Below are positions 36,672 through 49,800 of a DNA stretch of 64,000 nt, piece by piece; the first letter of the stretch is position 1, and each line of letters starts with the position of its first letter. The position numbers and the translations under genes are program-made. The stretch is from Monosporascus cannonballus (lineage: Eukaryota; Ascomycota; Sordariomycetes; Xylariales). The notes beneath the pieces are model-generated. The model was not told the DNA's origin and did not search any database. It was given only the letters and a program-made list of their open reading frames with translations. Location: NCBI GenBank assembly GCA_004154925.1, contig QJNS01000074.1, positions 236,885-300,884 of the forward strand, written 5' to 3'.

Positions 36672-37702
36672 TGAGTGGTATTAGCGAATAAGGCTATTAG
36701 GCAGGCGAAGGTAGATGTAGCGAAACGTTCTAGCCGCTATCGATGTATTTTTGGGAGGTGATTGGGCTCGTTCAATGAGCGCAGCGTGCCCTTCTGGACA
36801 GGAAGTTGAAGCCACCACCCGTTACAGGGTGAAAGTGACTCCAGAAGTGATTTGACGTATATTACTGAATCCAATTTTCTTCGCTTGCTTACAAGCTATC
36901 TATTTACAGTTATATGTTTACAGTTTGCAACTAGTGACTAGTTTCAAGCTCAATCTCATCACTGGACAGTATCTTGTTGAGGACATGCATGAGCTTTTCC
37001 TTACAGACCGGTATCATCTTCGTAAATGGCTACGCGACGTATCTGTCGGGATGCACGCGCACGCACCTATGCCATCCCTGGTCGCTTATTAGTCACGATA
37101 AACATCATGGTAGTCCAGGCCAAATCCAATTTCATAGCTGTGAATCGCTATCCCGGTAGCCCCTAGTTTTCGCAAGAGCTAGATCATCAGATGAATCCAC
37201 ACGAACGCCAGACCTCGGACCTAGCTTAATGGTGTAGTACTTTGAAGGCATGCAGAGCCAATATCGGTGAAGTATGTAAACCCTGCAAGACCGTCTCATC
37301 TATTGATTCATGGACGCGGCATAATAGGTTTCGAAATAGGGGGTAGAATAGGGGTAGAATAGGGTAACCAGAGGACCCGTGCCACAGGGTATATTCGGAC
37401 TTTTACACTTCTACGCCTCCTTTGCCAATCACCTGTTACGCATTTTGAAGGGCTGGAGCCAGTCGTCTGCATGGTTCCTTCTATTCTTTCCCGTTTCACT
37501 ATGAGAGCTGGTGAAGCTAGACCGCTAAAAGGCACAGCTGTGGGATATTCCAGTGAACTGCACATATACACGCTACTACATCTCATCCGATTGTGAATAT
37601 GACACTGAATCGTGACAAACCAAATGCCTCTGCAAAGCCTACGCTTTCTTTCGCGCGGTGGACGGCACAAGCCACCTCCACTCCATTCCCACGGCCTGAT
37701 GC
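36672..37702. other. intergenic region between hydrolase and MYND gene 3' ends
   Basis: Normal base composition. The two flanking genes converge here. Open stretches up to 134 codons exist, but none shows a recognisable domain or a plausible start and splice context. Most likely the 3' untranslated and terminator regions of both genes. Confidence 0.5.
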
Positions 37703-40700
37703 TCATTTGCACATCGGCTTATGCGCTTTCCAATCTAGCCGCTGACACTCACGAGAGCAGTACTTGACGTTCACGCACCGAGCACAGCTCAGCAACGCAC
37801 CCCCATCTTTTCCCTTGTCCGTGCCACAGTTGGCACATCGATCAAGACCAGGGCCTGGGGGCCTAGAAGCCGCCGGACCAGCTCCACTAGGACCGGGCTG
37901 ATAAATATCGTCCACGAAAGGAGCCCAGAAGGCAGGTGAGATGGCGGCACGGACGGCATATTGGGACACCGCATTCCAATGGGTGACGTTTTCGACGAAC
38001 CGTGGGGGCAACCGGCCGTTGCCGCACCTGCATAGAAACTGTTTCTGGTCCTCGACGGTCAGGGGAACCGCTCCGGCGCGGGCGTATTGGCAGTCCGCGC
38101 CATGTTCCCAGCTCCGACAGCGCTCCACATACGCTGGCAAGATGTGCTTCCAGAGTCGCAGTTCCGCGTCGTCGACCTTGATCTGGATAAAACCGCGAGA
38201 ACTCAGTGCGGCGAGGAATGAATTTAGCTTAGGCATCAGCTCAGTATATAAGGGTAGAACGGCACAGTCGAGCACGACGGCGCGGCTGGCGAGATCGATT
38301 CGCAGATTGGATACGAAGATGAGGATGTGAACCCCTCCATTCTCTGGATTGCTGAGGCCGAAAATCCGATCCTTCCTACCCTGGACCCCGGCATATTGCA
38401 TGAACATTGAAAATAGCGACTCCTTGAAGTCAAGGCGGATCTGCTCCCCAGTTGACCGCGGAAGTCTCTCATACTCCCGGAGGCTACGCTCGCGGGCCGA
38501 CATCGCCATAGAGACATGAGTGATAAGCCAGTTTAACTTCGACTGCTTCTTGATATCGATGACCGGACAGTTCTCCAGCTCGATGTAAGGCATATTCCAG
38601 TTCACAGGTTTCTTACGTTGGATAAGGACTGGATACATGAAATAGGGATACTTCATCCATTCTGAACTCGTGGCGACTTGGACGACGTCCTCGACGTAAG
38701 AGGATTTCCGGGCAATCCTCGTCTTCCTTGTACCTTCAACGGCGAAAACCGGGAAGAACAGAGTCAGAGGCCGTTGTTTTTGCCCAAGGCCAATAGAGAA
38801 TTGGCATGGAGACAGAGTGAAATGCTCGACTTGGCACCGATCCTTGAGAGACGACTTATAGTCATCGGAAATGAGGTCTAGCCGGGCAGTGAGAGCGGCG
38901 ATGCGTCCAGTTTCTTGGTCCACGCCAGCAATCAAGGAAGTATCGGCCCCAACATTATGGTCCTTGGATGACACTAGATCTGCCTTTGAAAACCCCGGGA
39001 CGATGGGATAGGCATTCTGATTTGGGGCGTAGCGGGTGATATAGACGTTGTTAGAGTTGTCTAGGGTGGTCTCGTACAAAATCATGCTCGGCCCAAGTTT
39101 CGGCATGAAGCTCGCGATAGACGCAGGCGTGATATGAATTCCGAAAGCAGCACTTGTCTTCTGAGGGTTCAGAAGCAGGAAAAAAGTCGAGACATAGCAT
39201 GACACGACGAGTGGGGATTTTCCCCTCCATTCCAGAGGGTCATTTGCCACATGAACCTCAAAGGAATCACTGTGTAAATCGCCGCTGGTGGTGATGTTTC
39301 CGAAAGACAACTGACAGGCTGGAAAGATATTCTGCCAGGAAGACATTCCGGCCGAAGTATCTTGAAACATACAATGAACAGTCGGCGTATTCAACTCCTT
39401 GAGCCCCATATTGGTGAAGGTTGAGAGTCTGTTCCGGGGAACCTTGAGACTGACACAGACCACGGGCGGTATGCTCTTCCAGTCACGTAAGTCTCCCCAT
39501 TTCTCGTCAACCGAGATAACGCGGGGCAAAATAGGGGAGAAAATCGAGCCGAATGCAAGGCCCGCATGGTTGCGGTTATGCCACTCTCTCAAAGATTCCA
39601 CGGAAAACACATCCAGCATATGCAGATACGTAAAGAGCTCTTGGATGTAATTCATGCCCATTGGGGCACCTGGCCTATTCTCGACAAGCCCAATGAGAGC
39701 GTCCATTGTCGTCTGCCAATCGCAGGTGACTCTGGTTTTGATCAACCGAAGGAACGATGCGAAACTAGCACGGTGATACCGAACGAGATTCGAGTTCCGG
39801 TAAGCCTCGAGGCTCATGTTGGCGAATTTCCAGGCATAGTCCTCGTCGCGGAACATGTACGTATAGACCTTATACAGGACATGGGCAAGCTCTCTGGGGT
39901 CGAAGTGTATCTTCATCAATCCGAGGGGTGCTCCCGAAGGTTCCTCCGTACACATCGGGCGTTTCCAACAAGTCCTTAAAAACATCTGGAGAGGTGGAGG
40001 GTCTCCTCGGCTCCTTAACCCCATTTGGCTCATTGCCACGTCAAACATCCCCTCGTCACCAAGTGACAGGCTAGAGGTGTTGGTCCAATATTCCACCGGA
40101 AATAGGCCAAGGAGCGTAGACAAGGTCGGGACATGACCACAGAGCATGTTATTCAGGATGTCCTGGTGAGTCTTGTGCTGTCTCACAATAACATCTGCGT
40201 AGAGAACCGAAGACAACTGGTTACGCAAGAGAGGCGACGCGGCGGTGAAAAGTGTCAAAGAGCCCAAGTGATCACAGAGATTTGAAGTGTCGATGACGTC
40301 GAATGTCAGAGGAGCACGCTCTGAAGCGTAGTCAGGTCCATCAAGAGTAAGCAGCTGAGAATGGTACTTATCTCGGTACCAGTTAGCAGTGTTAGCCCCC
40401 GTCATGCGCTTGTGCTGAAGCGTATGTCCGAAAGTTATAGCGTCGGCAACGCAAAAGCGGACTGTGATGTTCGAGAGGTTCTTCTTGTATGACAGAGCCC
40501 ACTCTCGAAACTCCATACGAGCTACAGCCACCACTCTTTCCAGCTGCGAAAGCTCCTTGATCTTCTTGAACCATGGGTCGTCCGCATGGAGTGGTGCATA
40601 GGCAGGGGCAAGATGAAAACCGAGGAGGGGGTCAGTACCATAGTGAATGATTGACTCGTCCTCTAAAGTTAGAAACATAGGGTTGGCGTGCTTTGCACCT

Positions 40701-41498
40701 GCTCGGATCTTCGCGTTCAGCTCAGTACTTCCGTACTTCCAGTAGTTCTTGTGAAGATCGCTAACGTCTTGAAAGGCATTTATTTGTGCTGGCATCGCTG
40801 ACCGAAGAGCAGTATGATAGGAGGCAGTCTCATTTCTCCACCCTTTGGCCTTCTGCAGCACAGACTCGAAGCGGCGTTCAAAGTTTTGTTTCTCAATTCC
40901 GTTGCGCTCAACGCTGTAGAATCGCCACATATCCCGGACTTCGGCAAGTGTAGCAAAGTCACAAAACGCGAGGTGACGTCCATACGGGCTCCGCTGCCAG
41001 GTTTCCATGGTGGCAGAATGTTCGTACAACTTCTTCGCTTGTAGGCAGAGAGTGTCGAGATCCTCCCTATTAAGGTACATATGGTAATAGATACACCAGA
41101 TAGAATCATTTATCTGCCCATCTTGGTCGATAATGAGAGATAACAGCAAAATGTTGCGAGCTTGCAATGGCGGCATTAGCACTATAAGCACACCATAGAG
41201 GGGACATGGGGAGAAAATCAAGACATCATCAAGCTCACCTATGATCGCCCTCTGAATGTCGCAGCAAGTGATGTCCATAGTTCGACCTATGCTAAGTCAG
41301 CTTCTCCCATAACGCGCACCGAGGAATTGCTTTACCATCAAGATGGCTTGTGAACAAGATGTTTCGCACGTCACCGCACCCAAGCAGCAGAATATCGGCC
41401 GCAACCCTTGGCGGAAGCGCTTGTGTCAGTGACACAGCCGGGGTATTCCCAACTGGGTAGAAGAAGGATACGATATTAATAACCGCCGAAGTCAACAT
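37703..41498 (-). CDS. DUF4470-type N-terminus plus MYND zinc-finger protein
   Basis: Three exons, 41498-41336, 41286-41239 and 41160-37703, make 1,222 residues in one frame. Intron 1 (41287-41335, 49 bp) has GTAAAG, CTGAC and CATAG. Intron 2 (41161-41238, 78 bp) has GTGAGC, CTAAT and CAAG; reading through it would insert a hydrophobic stretch into a conserved region. The start MLTSAVINIVSFFYPVGNTP is followed by ILLLGCGDVRNILFT, DITCCDIQ and ARNILLLSLI, as in the DUF4470 region common in fungal MYND proteins. The C-terminus is a MYND finger starting CANCGT, with CARC, YCSREC, and a final H-x3-C, after a Pro/Gly-rich linker. The large middle has no domain I recognise. MYND fingers usually bind proteins. 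No signal peptide or membrane span is evident. Partners and process are unknown. The intron 2 acceptor is the least certain point. Confidence 0.87.
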
Positions 41499-42312
41499 GA
41501 TTGAGAGGAGTACCGATTGAAGGGAGAAATACCGGGTTCGAGCGGGACAGATGATATTTAGAACTCCAGGCGGATGCAGTGTTGGAGACGGGCATAAAGA
41601 CATATAAATATGTGGCAACGAGTGGTAATTTATGCCCAAGAGGCCCTGGGGACAAATAAAGAGTCGTTTGATCCAGGTGGCTAGGCCTCCAAAGACATGC
41701 ATATAACCGCGTTTGTTCGGGAGGCCTGGTGACTAACTCGGAGTCTTGCATCAACCGCACGGAATGTTCCTTGCCTAAAATGAGGACAAAAAACAGGTAC
41801 AAAAGAATATAGTAGTTCGCCAAACGGGATTATGTAGAGGCTCAATTTCATGTCACATCTTATGAGGCTAGTGTTGTATGTTGCATAGCATGGGTACATT
41901 GAATGGTTTAATGTTGCAACTGTATGGCATACTGTTAACCGTTTGACAAGGCATAGCCCCTCGCGCATATTTCTGGTTTGTAGGCACTTATACCTTTGAT
42001 ATATGTAAAGGTTTAGACGTTTGGACCTGGCCTGCCAAATTTCTCCTGTGTCGGATGCTGGGGGAATTTATGTAAGCCTTTCATAGAAATGAGTGACTTG
42101 GAGAGGCAGTCTTCCTTAAAAGTAACATTACCCTTAGCAACCAAGCTCTACTACGCATTGACGCCCTACCAAGTCTTATTAATTTTCGCCGTACGGACGA
42201 TCATCATCAGCGAAAAAAAATGTTAAACCTTAGTTATGAGTATATCATGCACGGGCATAGTAACATGAAGGCATATATAGGAAGACGTCTTAAATATTAA
42301 CCAGATTTGAAA
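41499..42312. other. intergenic region upstream of the MYND gene
   Basis: Normal composition, becoming A+T-richer toward 42300. It should hold the MYND gene promoter (minus strand) and the 3' untranslated region of the metallopeptidase gene. No coding sequence recognised. Confidence 0.5.
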
Positions 42313-43716
42313 TCAACCCAAGTCTATATTTCCCCTGGTTCTGCCAGTTATGATATCATTCAGCAGGCCGTCAGTTTGGAACCTGTCACCCTGATCAATT
42401 TTGGAGTTTCTTAAGTGCTTTTTAGTGGTGGAAATTCTTGGAGTCCCAGGAAGATCCATGACAGTGACGTTGGATTTGAGAGAGACATCGGGCTTGTTGA
42501 CCATGTTGATCCTGAAGCTGTTCGACATGGGAACGGGCTCCGTGTTAGGCAAGCGCGACCCGCAGGTGCCGCCGAAATCCAGGACCCAGTTGAGGTAGCC
42601 CTCATAGGTGTTGAGTTGGTTCTGGATCTGCACACAGAGTGTTAGCCATCACGTACGCCACTGGGACCTCGGAGGAACGACTTCTATGACATACCTGATG
42701 CTTGTTGGGCTGGATGTTTCCTAATCCGCCCGGGACGTGCTTGTCATAGAATCCCAAAGGGCCGATCTCCGCGTAACCTTCCACCCAGCTCGTCTGGCCG
42801 TAGGGCGTAGGGGAAGCAGAGTCCGAAAAGTAGGCATTCTGCCACGCTGAAGTCTCGCTGAAAGGGGAGCCAACATCCGGACGAGCACCGTAATCCAGGG
42901 CGTGGGTAACTTCGTGGATCAGGACATAAAGGTCCATGTACCCATTTCCGAACCTACACATTCCGGAGTTAGCCACTTATTTTACTGGGCAAAACCGCGG
43001 TGGATTGGCGTTCTGAGTTATGCCTTATGACTAAAGCACAGTGGACGAAGGACACTCATCCCGAGGTATCCCTGCAAGAGTATAAGTAACTACAGAATAT
43101 TCTTACATAATATCGTAGTCATAGAAGAGACCGGCTGCACCATTTCCGAGGTCGGGGACTAGGCGAGTAGTTAGTAATGCCTTTTCTGTTTCTTGGAGGT
43201 ATAAGGAGTTATAAGATGGACTTACAAACGTTGACATGACGGATATATTGTCTAACTAGTGTGTTAGCTACTTCATGCCATCCACGTTGTCTTGTTCGGC
43301 CGTCAAACTCACCTCGTGTTAACAGGCAACCTTCCGAAGATCTGTTCTAAGTTAGTTATGTCAGATTCTACGGGAAAGGTGAGGACACTTACATCAATCA
43401 TCTCATCCCTTGTTGGCGAGGTGACTGCCCTGTGTCTGCACATTACCCACGAGTCACCGCAGTCTCCGTACTGGGCCTCGAAGACCTCAATGTCGTTAGG
43501 GTTAAGGCCCCTCATCTCGGCCTCGGACTTGCACGACTCGTAGATCCAGCCCGGCTCCCAGAAATAGACGACTGCCCCCTGGGCTGGCATATGCGGGAGT
43601 AATCCTTCCCAGATCTGCTGCCGAGAGAGCTCTGGGTTGATCACCGGGTTTTGGCCCTGGGCCGCGGCCAAGGCCACTAGGGGAACAAAGCTTGCAACAG
43701 TCTTAGGGACCATCAT
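42313..43716 (-). CDS. secreted HExxH metallopeptidase, con-13-like
   Basis: Six exons are inferred from splice signals: 43716-43393, 43341-43313, 43251-43226, 43158-43107, 42953-42695 and 42627-42313, totalling 1,005 nt and 334 residues. Introns are 51, 61, 67, 153 and 67 bp, each GT...AG with CTAAC/CTAACT-type branch sites. The first 51-bp intron keeps frame and could be mistaken for coding. A hydrophobic N-terminus (VPKTVASFVPLVALAAAQG) looks like a signal peptide. The core LYVLIHEVTHALDYG carries the zinc-binding HExxH, and WVEGYAEIGPLGF downstream may give another ligand. Cys residues (SCKS, YGDCGDS, VMCRH, GGTCGS) suggest disulfides. The overall look recalls the fungal conidiation-specific protein 13 group of putative metalloproteins; this is from memory. 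Exons 2-4 are short and less certain. Confidence 0.8.
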
Positions 43717-45498
43717 CTTGAGTCGATAAACTATACGAATGGCGGTTTGGAGAGTCGTTCAAGATCTCGGTGGCCAGCTGGAATTGAGGCCACTGTACAT
43801 CTCTATCAAGCTCCCATCTATAACAGGTAGAGATCTGACTCTTTATACCTTCGCATCCATCGTGCCCTGGCTGCCGGCTAGTTATTAAAGGGGACTTCAG
43901 TCCGCAGCGGCCAGCGCCAAATCCCATCAGGCCCGAGGCTGTGTTTGCAAGATCATCACCGTTCGGATAGGTGCGGCGCACATGGATCGGGAAGCTATCT
44001 GGCCCAATTCGGCAGTTCAGGCCCCATGGGGCTTAAGGGTAGATAGCCAAGACTCAACCCTGGCTAATGCAGTTTCGCACTCGCATAATGTGAGCTTACG
44101 CTGCGCCCATGCCCCGTCTAGCGGGCTTCCTTTTACGTATAAGTATACGGAAAATAGAAACGCAGGGATATTGTGAGGCGCTGTAACGTGTGCATGGGAA
44201 TGTGCATATGGGGTAGTTCGCCGAAGAGTGAGTAGACTAGTCTGCCATGCACGCGCACAAAGCCTACTATGGCATACTATAGGCGAAATAGTGATGGGCG
44301 GAAACCACCGGGATCCCACAGTAAGAAACTCCACCTCGCTGAACATTATCTAATGGCTGCCTAAATGGAACTCTGGAAGGCTTTAACAGGCAAGCGAATG
44401 ATAAGGACCTTATACGGGTCCCCAACATGTTGCAGTGCCTGTTCTTATGTTAAAAGTGGCCGTCACGAGGTGTCGACATTGCTGTCCAAGCCGCTGGTTA
44501 AACCATATCCTATGTAATACGAATATGTATAGCAATGCCGTGGCCCCGGGGTTCGATCATCTTAACCTGTATGGAACACGTTCGTACAAACAAGCGTATT
44601 GCTCTTATGTATAACGATATCCAAGACGGCATGGTAGGGCAAATGAAGAAATGGGGGCTTCGGAGTAGCTCAGGAACTGACAATCCATAGTTATGATAAA
44701 GTCATTACTCCACGACCTAGACAGCCAGAAACATCATAAAAGGCTGATCTTGAAATTGGATCATTAGGTGGCGCAGGATTATACGAAAGCTACACCGGGT
44801 GGTAAGTATTTGGGTCCGCTCCGCCCTCTCTCCCAACTAGGCGGCTCGGGTTCTGACTAGGACCTCCTGTGTATGGTGACATGACCTACTTGTTGATCGG
44901 TCGGTTGAGAAGAATCCATAGCTACCATTACAATATTATGAACATTGGCACAATCGGAGATTGCACCATCGTTGACCATACGTCTATGAGTTGCAAGCAC
45001 AAGACAAATAAATGATACTCGCACTGGCGACATTGAACTTGGACAAGGATCCTCTCAGCGGCGGAATTCGCAACACGGCACAGCGGTCCAAAATCCGCAA
45101 CTTGGCAACCGAGATCTTTCCTGACACCAATCGGGAGGATCTATGCCCACGCCTTGACATAGACTTGATACGTCTCAAGTGTCTCCGGCGGGCTACGCAG
45201 CTCCAGAACATACCGGCTATTAGCTCACTTGTTACTCAACAGGCGCGATGTCATTGTGGGAGGAATAAAGCCTGGTGAGATGACGATGAGGCCGCAGAGG
45301 ATGACTAGACAGGCACACTCCTACAGGTGTTACGTTTCGAGCGAATGAGGAGATAAGGATGCGTAGTCCAACACCAAGGATAGACGTAGCGCCAGGCAGC
45401 TTGTCGTTGAAAGAAGAAAGGCTCCTTGAAATACTCCCTAGATGTCAGACCTAAATACGCCAGTCAGCCCTAGCGGAGGGTACTTTATGCACCCCTGG
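43717..45498. other. gene-free part of the island
   Basis: About 1.8 kb of normal composition without a convincing gene. The first few hundred bases are the expected promoter region of the metallopeptidase gene. Open stretches of 60-110 codons on both strands (for example near 45012-45278) have no recognisable motif. A GGTTCGA word near 44554 lacks the other parts of a tRNA gene. The region ends where LTR fragment F begins. Confidence 0.5.
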
Positions 45499-45820
45499 CG
45501 TTACGACCTGACAGACTACGGCCTCCAGGAACGGTCGCAACAGACATAGCCAAGGAACCAAATGAGTTAAGTTACGTAATGGACCACCAATTTACTGGTA
45601 GTAAGTTAATAAATCGGCAGAAATATATGAATTTCTCATATTTACAATTTAAATAATGTTAATTTATAATATAATTTCGTTATTTAAAATATTTAGAGGA
45701 TTATAAAATATAATTAAATTGTTTTTAAATATTTCTTATAATATTATATTAAGTATAAATCCGTATAATTACAATTTAATAATTAATAAGATTTTTAATT
45801 ATTATAGATTAGAAGTTTTT
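45499..45820 (+). mobile_element. truncated Gypsy element F (LTR and leader)
   Basis: An LTR (45499-45806) beginning cgttacgacctgacagacta, where the first base of the usual TGTTACGACC is altered, and ending in a degraded CGTCACA. It is followed by the start of the internal leader (agaagttttt). Element G is inserted here. The leader resumes after G at 52617 (tttttatataacaatattgttaaattttaa) but is lost after about 40 bases. The first ~110 bases are nearly unmutated; the rest is RIP-mutated. Confidence 0.75.
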
Positions 45821-46207
45821 TATAACGGCTAGAGGTTTAACCAACTATTAAACCTTAGTCGTACGAGTTTAGGTTAACAAAAGTATTATAAAATTCTGAG
45901 CAATAAATACAGTAATCGTATTACGTCTCGTAATATCAAAAATGCTTTAAATAACGAATTATTATTACAAGCTAAAATTATCTAAATTATAAAAATAATA
46001 ACCATATATATTTTATTCTTATTTGTTGGATTATTACCAATAAGTTAATAATTCGGCTTATTAATTTATTACTAATAAATTAATAATATGATTTATGGGC
46101 TTATTATTAATAAATTAATAATTTATTATGTAATCTGCTTTACCGCATATTTATAGTTGGATTATAATAAACCGTTTCTGGAAATCGTAATTCGTCGGGT
46201 TATAATA
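45821..46207 (-). repeat. 3' LTR of element G
   Basis: 387 bp, TATAACGGCT...GGGTTATAATA on the plus strand, strongly RIP-mutated. It has tandem U3 units of the aataagttaataattcggctta type. Confidence 0.88.
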
Positions 46208-46293
46208 CGATTTCTCCTTTTTACAAATTTTGCCCTTAAGATTTCCTTTTTTTTTCGGTAAACTTTCTATATTTATTCAATATGTTTTCCGGT

Positions 46294-46850
46294 ATATCTA
46301 AACGTTATTTTCGTAAATCCGAATAACGATTTACTTTGGTTAATTTAATTAAATTCGAAGGTTTTAACGTAATATCTTATTTTTTTATTTTGCCCGGCAG
46401 TTTAATTACCAAATAATAAACGTGGTTTTTCGTTATAAGAAATATATTCGTTAAGGTCGTTCGTACGATAAAATAAGAATCCCTGTTTCTATAATTAACA
46501 GTTATATCGCAAAATCGAAAAAATTAAAAAAAAAGCTAGCAGCCGAAAAATCTTTATCCGAAATTTTTGTATGTATTTTTCGTATACGTTATTAACGCCA
46601 ATATTACTAATCTTAAAATATGAAACTTATTAATCGTATCTTTTAATTTTTAAACGATTTTAACGATTTTATGTAATTAAAATTAAAATTTATGGTCGAA
46701 GTACAGGCTTTAAGTAAAGTGGACGTTATTAATTAGAATACGGTAAATCAAAGGCTTTTTTCCTTAGATCTTATAAATTAAAATACTATTATTTCGGGTG
46801 GTTTCGCCGTTATTAATAAAAATTCTTTAATAAGCCTTAAGCGCTAATAA
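46294..46850 (+). pseudogene. antisense ORF of element G (Cys-rich/coiled-coil type)
   Basis: The same frame as in E. The start ATG has become ATA (46294-46296), a typical RIP change, and one base is missing in a T run (557 nt against 558 in E). Readable parts are NLIKFEGFNVISYFF before the shift and LAAEKSLSE-like Lys/Glu-rich sequence after it. It ends with two TAA codons at 46845-46850, of which the first was CAA in E. Confidence 0.6.
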
Positions 46851-49800
46851 GGCTTTTTGGCAAATTTCTAAATGTTTTCGAAATATGGATATTTCTTTTT
46901 ATTTAATTAGATACTGGGTAAATCCATTTTGTTTTCGTATATCAAAACGTGTCTCCACCTTATATATTTATTCGTTTTTTACTTCTATATTATCTTATGC
47001 TATATAAGAAAACGTAAAAGATTAAATAAAATTTAATTTTTAATAACAATTTCAATTGATAATTATTTTTTAAGATTTTTTTTAATAATTCTATATGGAC
47101 CGATATATTTGAAATTGAATATTTTGTTAAAATATTTTGTCTGGATATTTTTTATAATAAAGAAAACTATTTCTCCTTTTTTTAAAAATTAATCTCTTTA
47201 ACCTTTTCTAATTATAATATTTACTTATTTAATTACGTACAAATTTTAATTTTAATTTTATTTTTTAATATAATTATTATACTTATTTTGATATAAAGAT
47301 TGCCTTAATATTAATTGGACCGTTATTACGTATTTCTTTATAAATTTCTATGGTAAAATCAAAATTTATATTCGTTAATATTATTTTAATGTTTGTATAG
47401 TAATTGGTATTATAAGTTAATTACGTAATTAATAGTTTTTTAATATAATTATTTTGTTAGGAATTAATATAATATCGTAAATATATTTTTAGGGTTTAAT
47501 TTATTTATTTTATTTATTTATTTATTTAAAGTTTAAATGCGTTAAATAATTTGTGATTTAGGCCGATTTATGCCATAAGAGTTTGGCAAAATTTTGATAC
47601 AAATATCGATTCTTTATTTAAAATAATTTTTATTAATAATCCGTATATATTGAAAATATTTCTAAAGAAAATATATATTATTTGTTCGGCGTTTATATTT
47701 TCGTAATACGGTAAAAAATAAGAAAATATCGTAAATCGGTTAATGATTACGAAAATACTGCCGTAATATATTCTCATAATTCAATCCTTTAATATAAAAA
47801 TTTTAATAATAAAATTAAATATAATTAAATATTATAATTATTTTGTAATTAATAATAACTCTAATTTTCTATATGGCTTATGTCGTCGACCCTTTACTTT
47901 AACGCAAATATCGTATTACCGTATAATCTTTTGTATTGTTAATTTTAATTTTTTTAAAAAAAATATATATATTAAAGGCGTTTTAAAATCTTATAAATCT
48001 CTGAGTATCCGTACAACTAATATTCGTATATCTTTCGTTCTAAGTCCTTTTAAAAACATTTTAAAATTCGTATTTTATTTATTCTTTAGTTTTTTAAAAA
48101 ACCGTTGTTATATTATTAAATCTTTTAATATATATTAAAAAGTATTACCAGAATTCTTATAATTTATCGCGGGCGTAAATATCCTTTTATAATAATATCA
48201 AATATTATATGGCTAATTTTAACCGGTTTGTTTCGAAATTTGATCGCCTGCTTAAAATATCTATTTTATTATTCTCTAAGTTTTTCCTATAAATAATAAC
48301 GGAATCGAAATTCGCTGATTTTTCTACATATCTTAATTATTATTCTATAAATTCCTTAATCGTAATAAATCGGATACAATTTTAATAATCCGTATAAACC
48401 TTAACCTAATATAAGTTTCCCTTTAGAAAATATCTAAACTTTCGGAATACCATAATAATAACCATAAATTCCTTATTTAAAATACCGTAATTAAATTTGA
48501 TTCCCGTTAACTTATACTAAAAAATATAATAAGCTACAATTTACTCTAATTATCCTATTATCCGATTATTTATTTAATACGTAATCCAAAATATCGGTTT
48601 TTAATTTAACGGAACGGTTTAAATCGTACATAATTAATATTAACTTGTTAATAATCGTATTTTTAATATCTTAAAATGCCTTTTCCGTATCTGGCATTTA
48701 TTTAAATTCTTTCTTTTATAAAATTCGTTAAAGATATAATTATTTTATTAAAATTTCGAATAAACTTCTTATAGTAATTCGCAAATTTAAAGAATACCTA
48801 TATCTCTTTAATTATTATTAACGTTTATTATTTTATAATTACAGCGATTTTCTTAATGTTTATCTTAATATATTCGAGGATAATAATATGTCCCAGATAT
48901 TTTATTATATATTTATAAAATTAATTCTTTTTACGTTCATAAATAACTTTCCGTTTTGTGAAATTTAAAGAACTTTATAAACGTATTTTGCGTATATTTG
49001 TTCTATTTGTAAGAAAATAAGAATATCGTCGAAATAGCATATAACGAAAATAATAAAGTATTTTCGTAATATATAATTTATTATGTATTAGAAAATTACT
49101 AATATATTCGTAAATCATGTTAATATAACCAAGCACTTAAATAATCCGTATTTTGTTTTAAAAATTATTTTTATTAATATCTTTTTTAATCTTAATAAGG
49201 TTATATCTATCCTTAAAATCAAATGTTATAAGTTATTTAGCTATGTAAAATCAATTTTTTATTTCTGTAATTAGAAATACTAATATTTAAATTTTAATAA
49301 TAATATTATTTAATTGTCGATAATTAACTATAAATCACAATTTTCCATTTTTCTTAAATACGAAAAACATACGGTATTTTATTGGTAACTTCGAGAGTTA
49401 AATTTATTTTTTCTATCACCGATTTTCCAGGTATTCTTTTAAAAGTATATAGCTCGTTTTTATTAAGGTTATAAATAAGGTAAAACTTCGGCAAAAACTT
49501 TTCTTTAAAAATGATCTTATAGTTTTATTCGTTATATTCTGGTAATTTCGTATCGAACTTCTTGTTAAAAAATTGCTTATATCTATAATATTATGGTAAT
49601 ATATCGATTAAAGTTTCTAATCCTTTAGGTTACTGTTTTAAATTGTTATTTAGTTGCTTTAATTTCGCTTTAATAATAATAATAATACGTCGTATTTTTC
49701 TTTAATACTCGTTCTTTGTTTAATATTTCATCTCTTTGGATAATAAAATTTTTATCGTATCCTTATACCTGTATTTATCGCCATTATCGATTAAATATTA

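Noticed and set aside
37308..37712. 134-codon minus-strand frame downstream of the MYND gene
   Set aside because: Low-complexity, no domain, and it sits where the 3' untranslated region of the MYND gene is expected.
44500..44590. possible tRNA gene (GGTTCGA word)
   Set aside because: No matching A box, no acceptor stem and no cloverleaf could be drawn.
45012..45278. 88-codon plus-strand frame in the island
   Set aside because: No recognisable motif, an overlapping minus-strand frame is also open, and no splice-linked neighbours were found. Kept only as part of the gene-free stretch.
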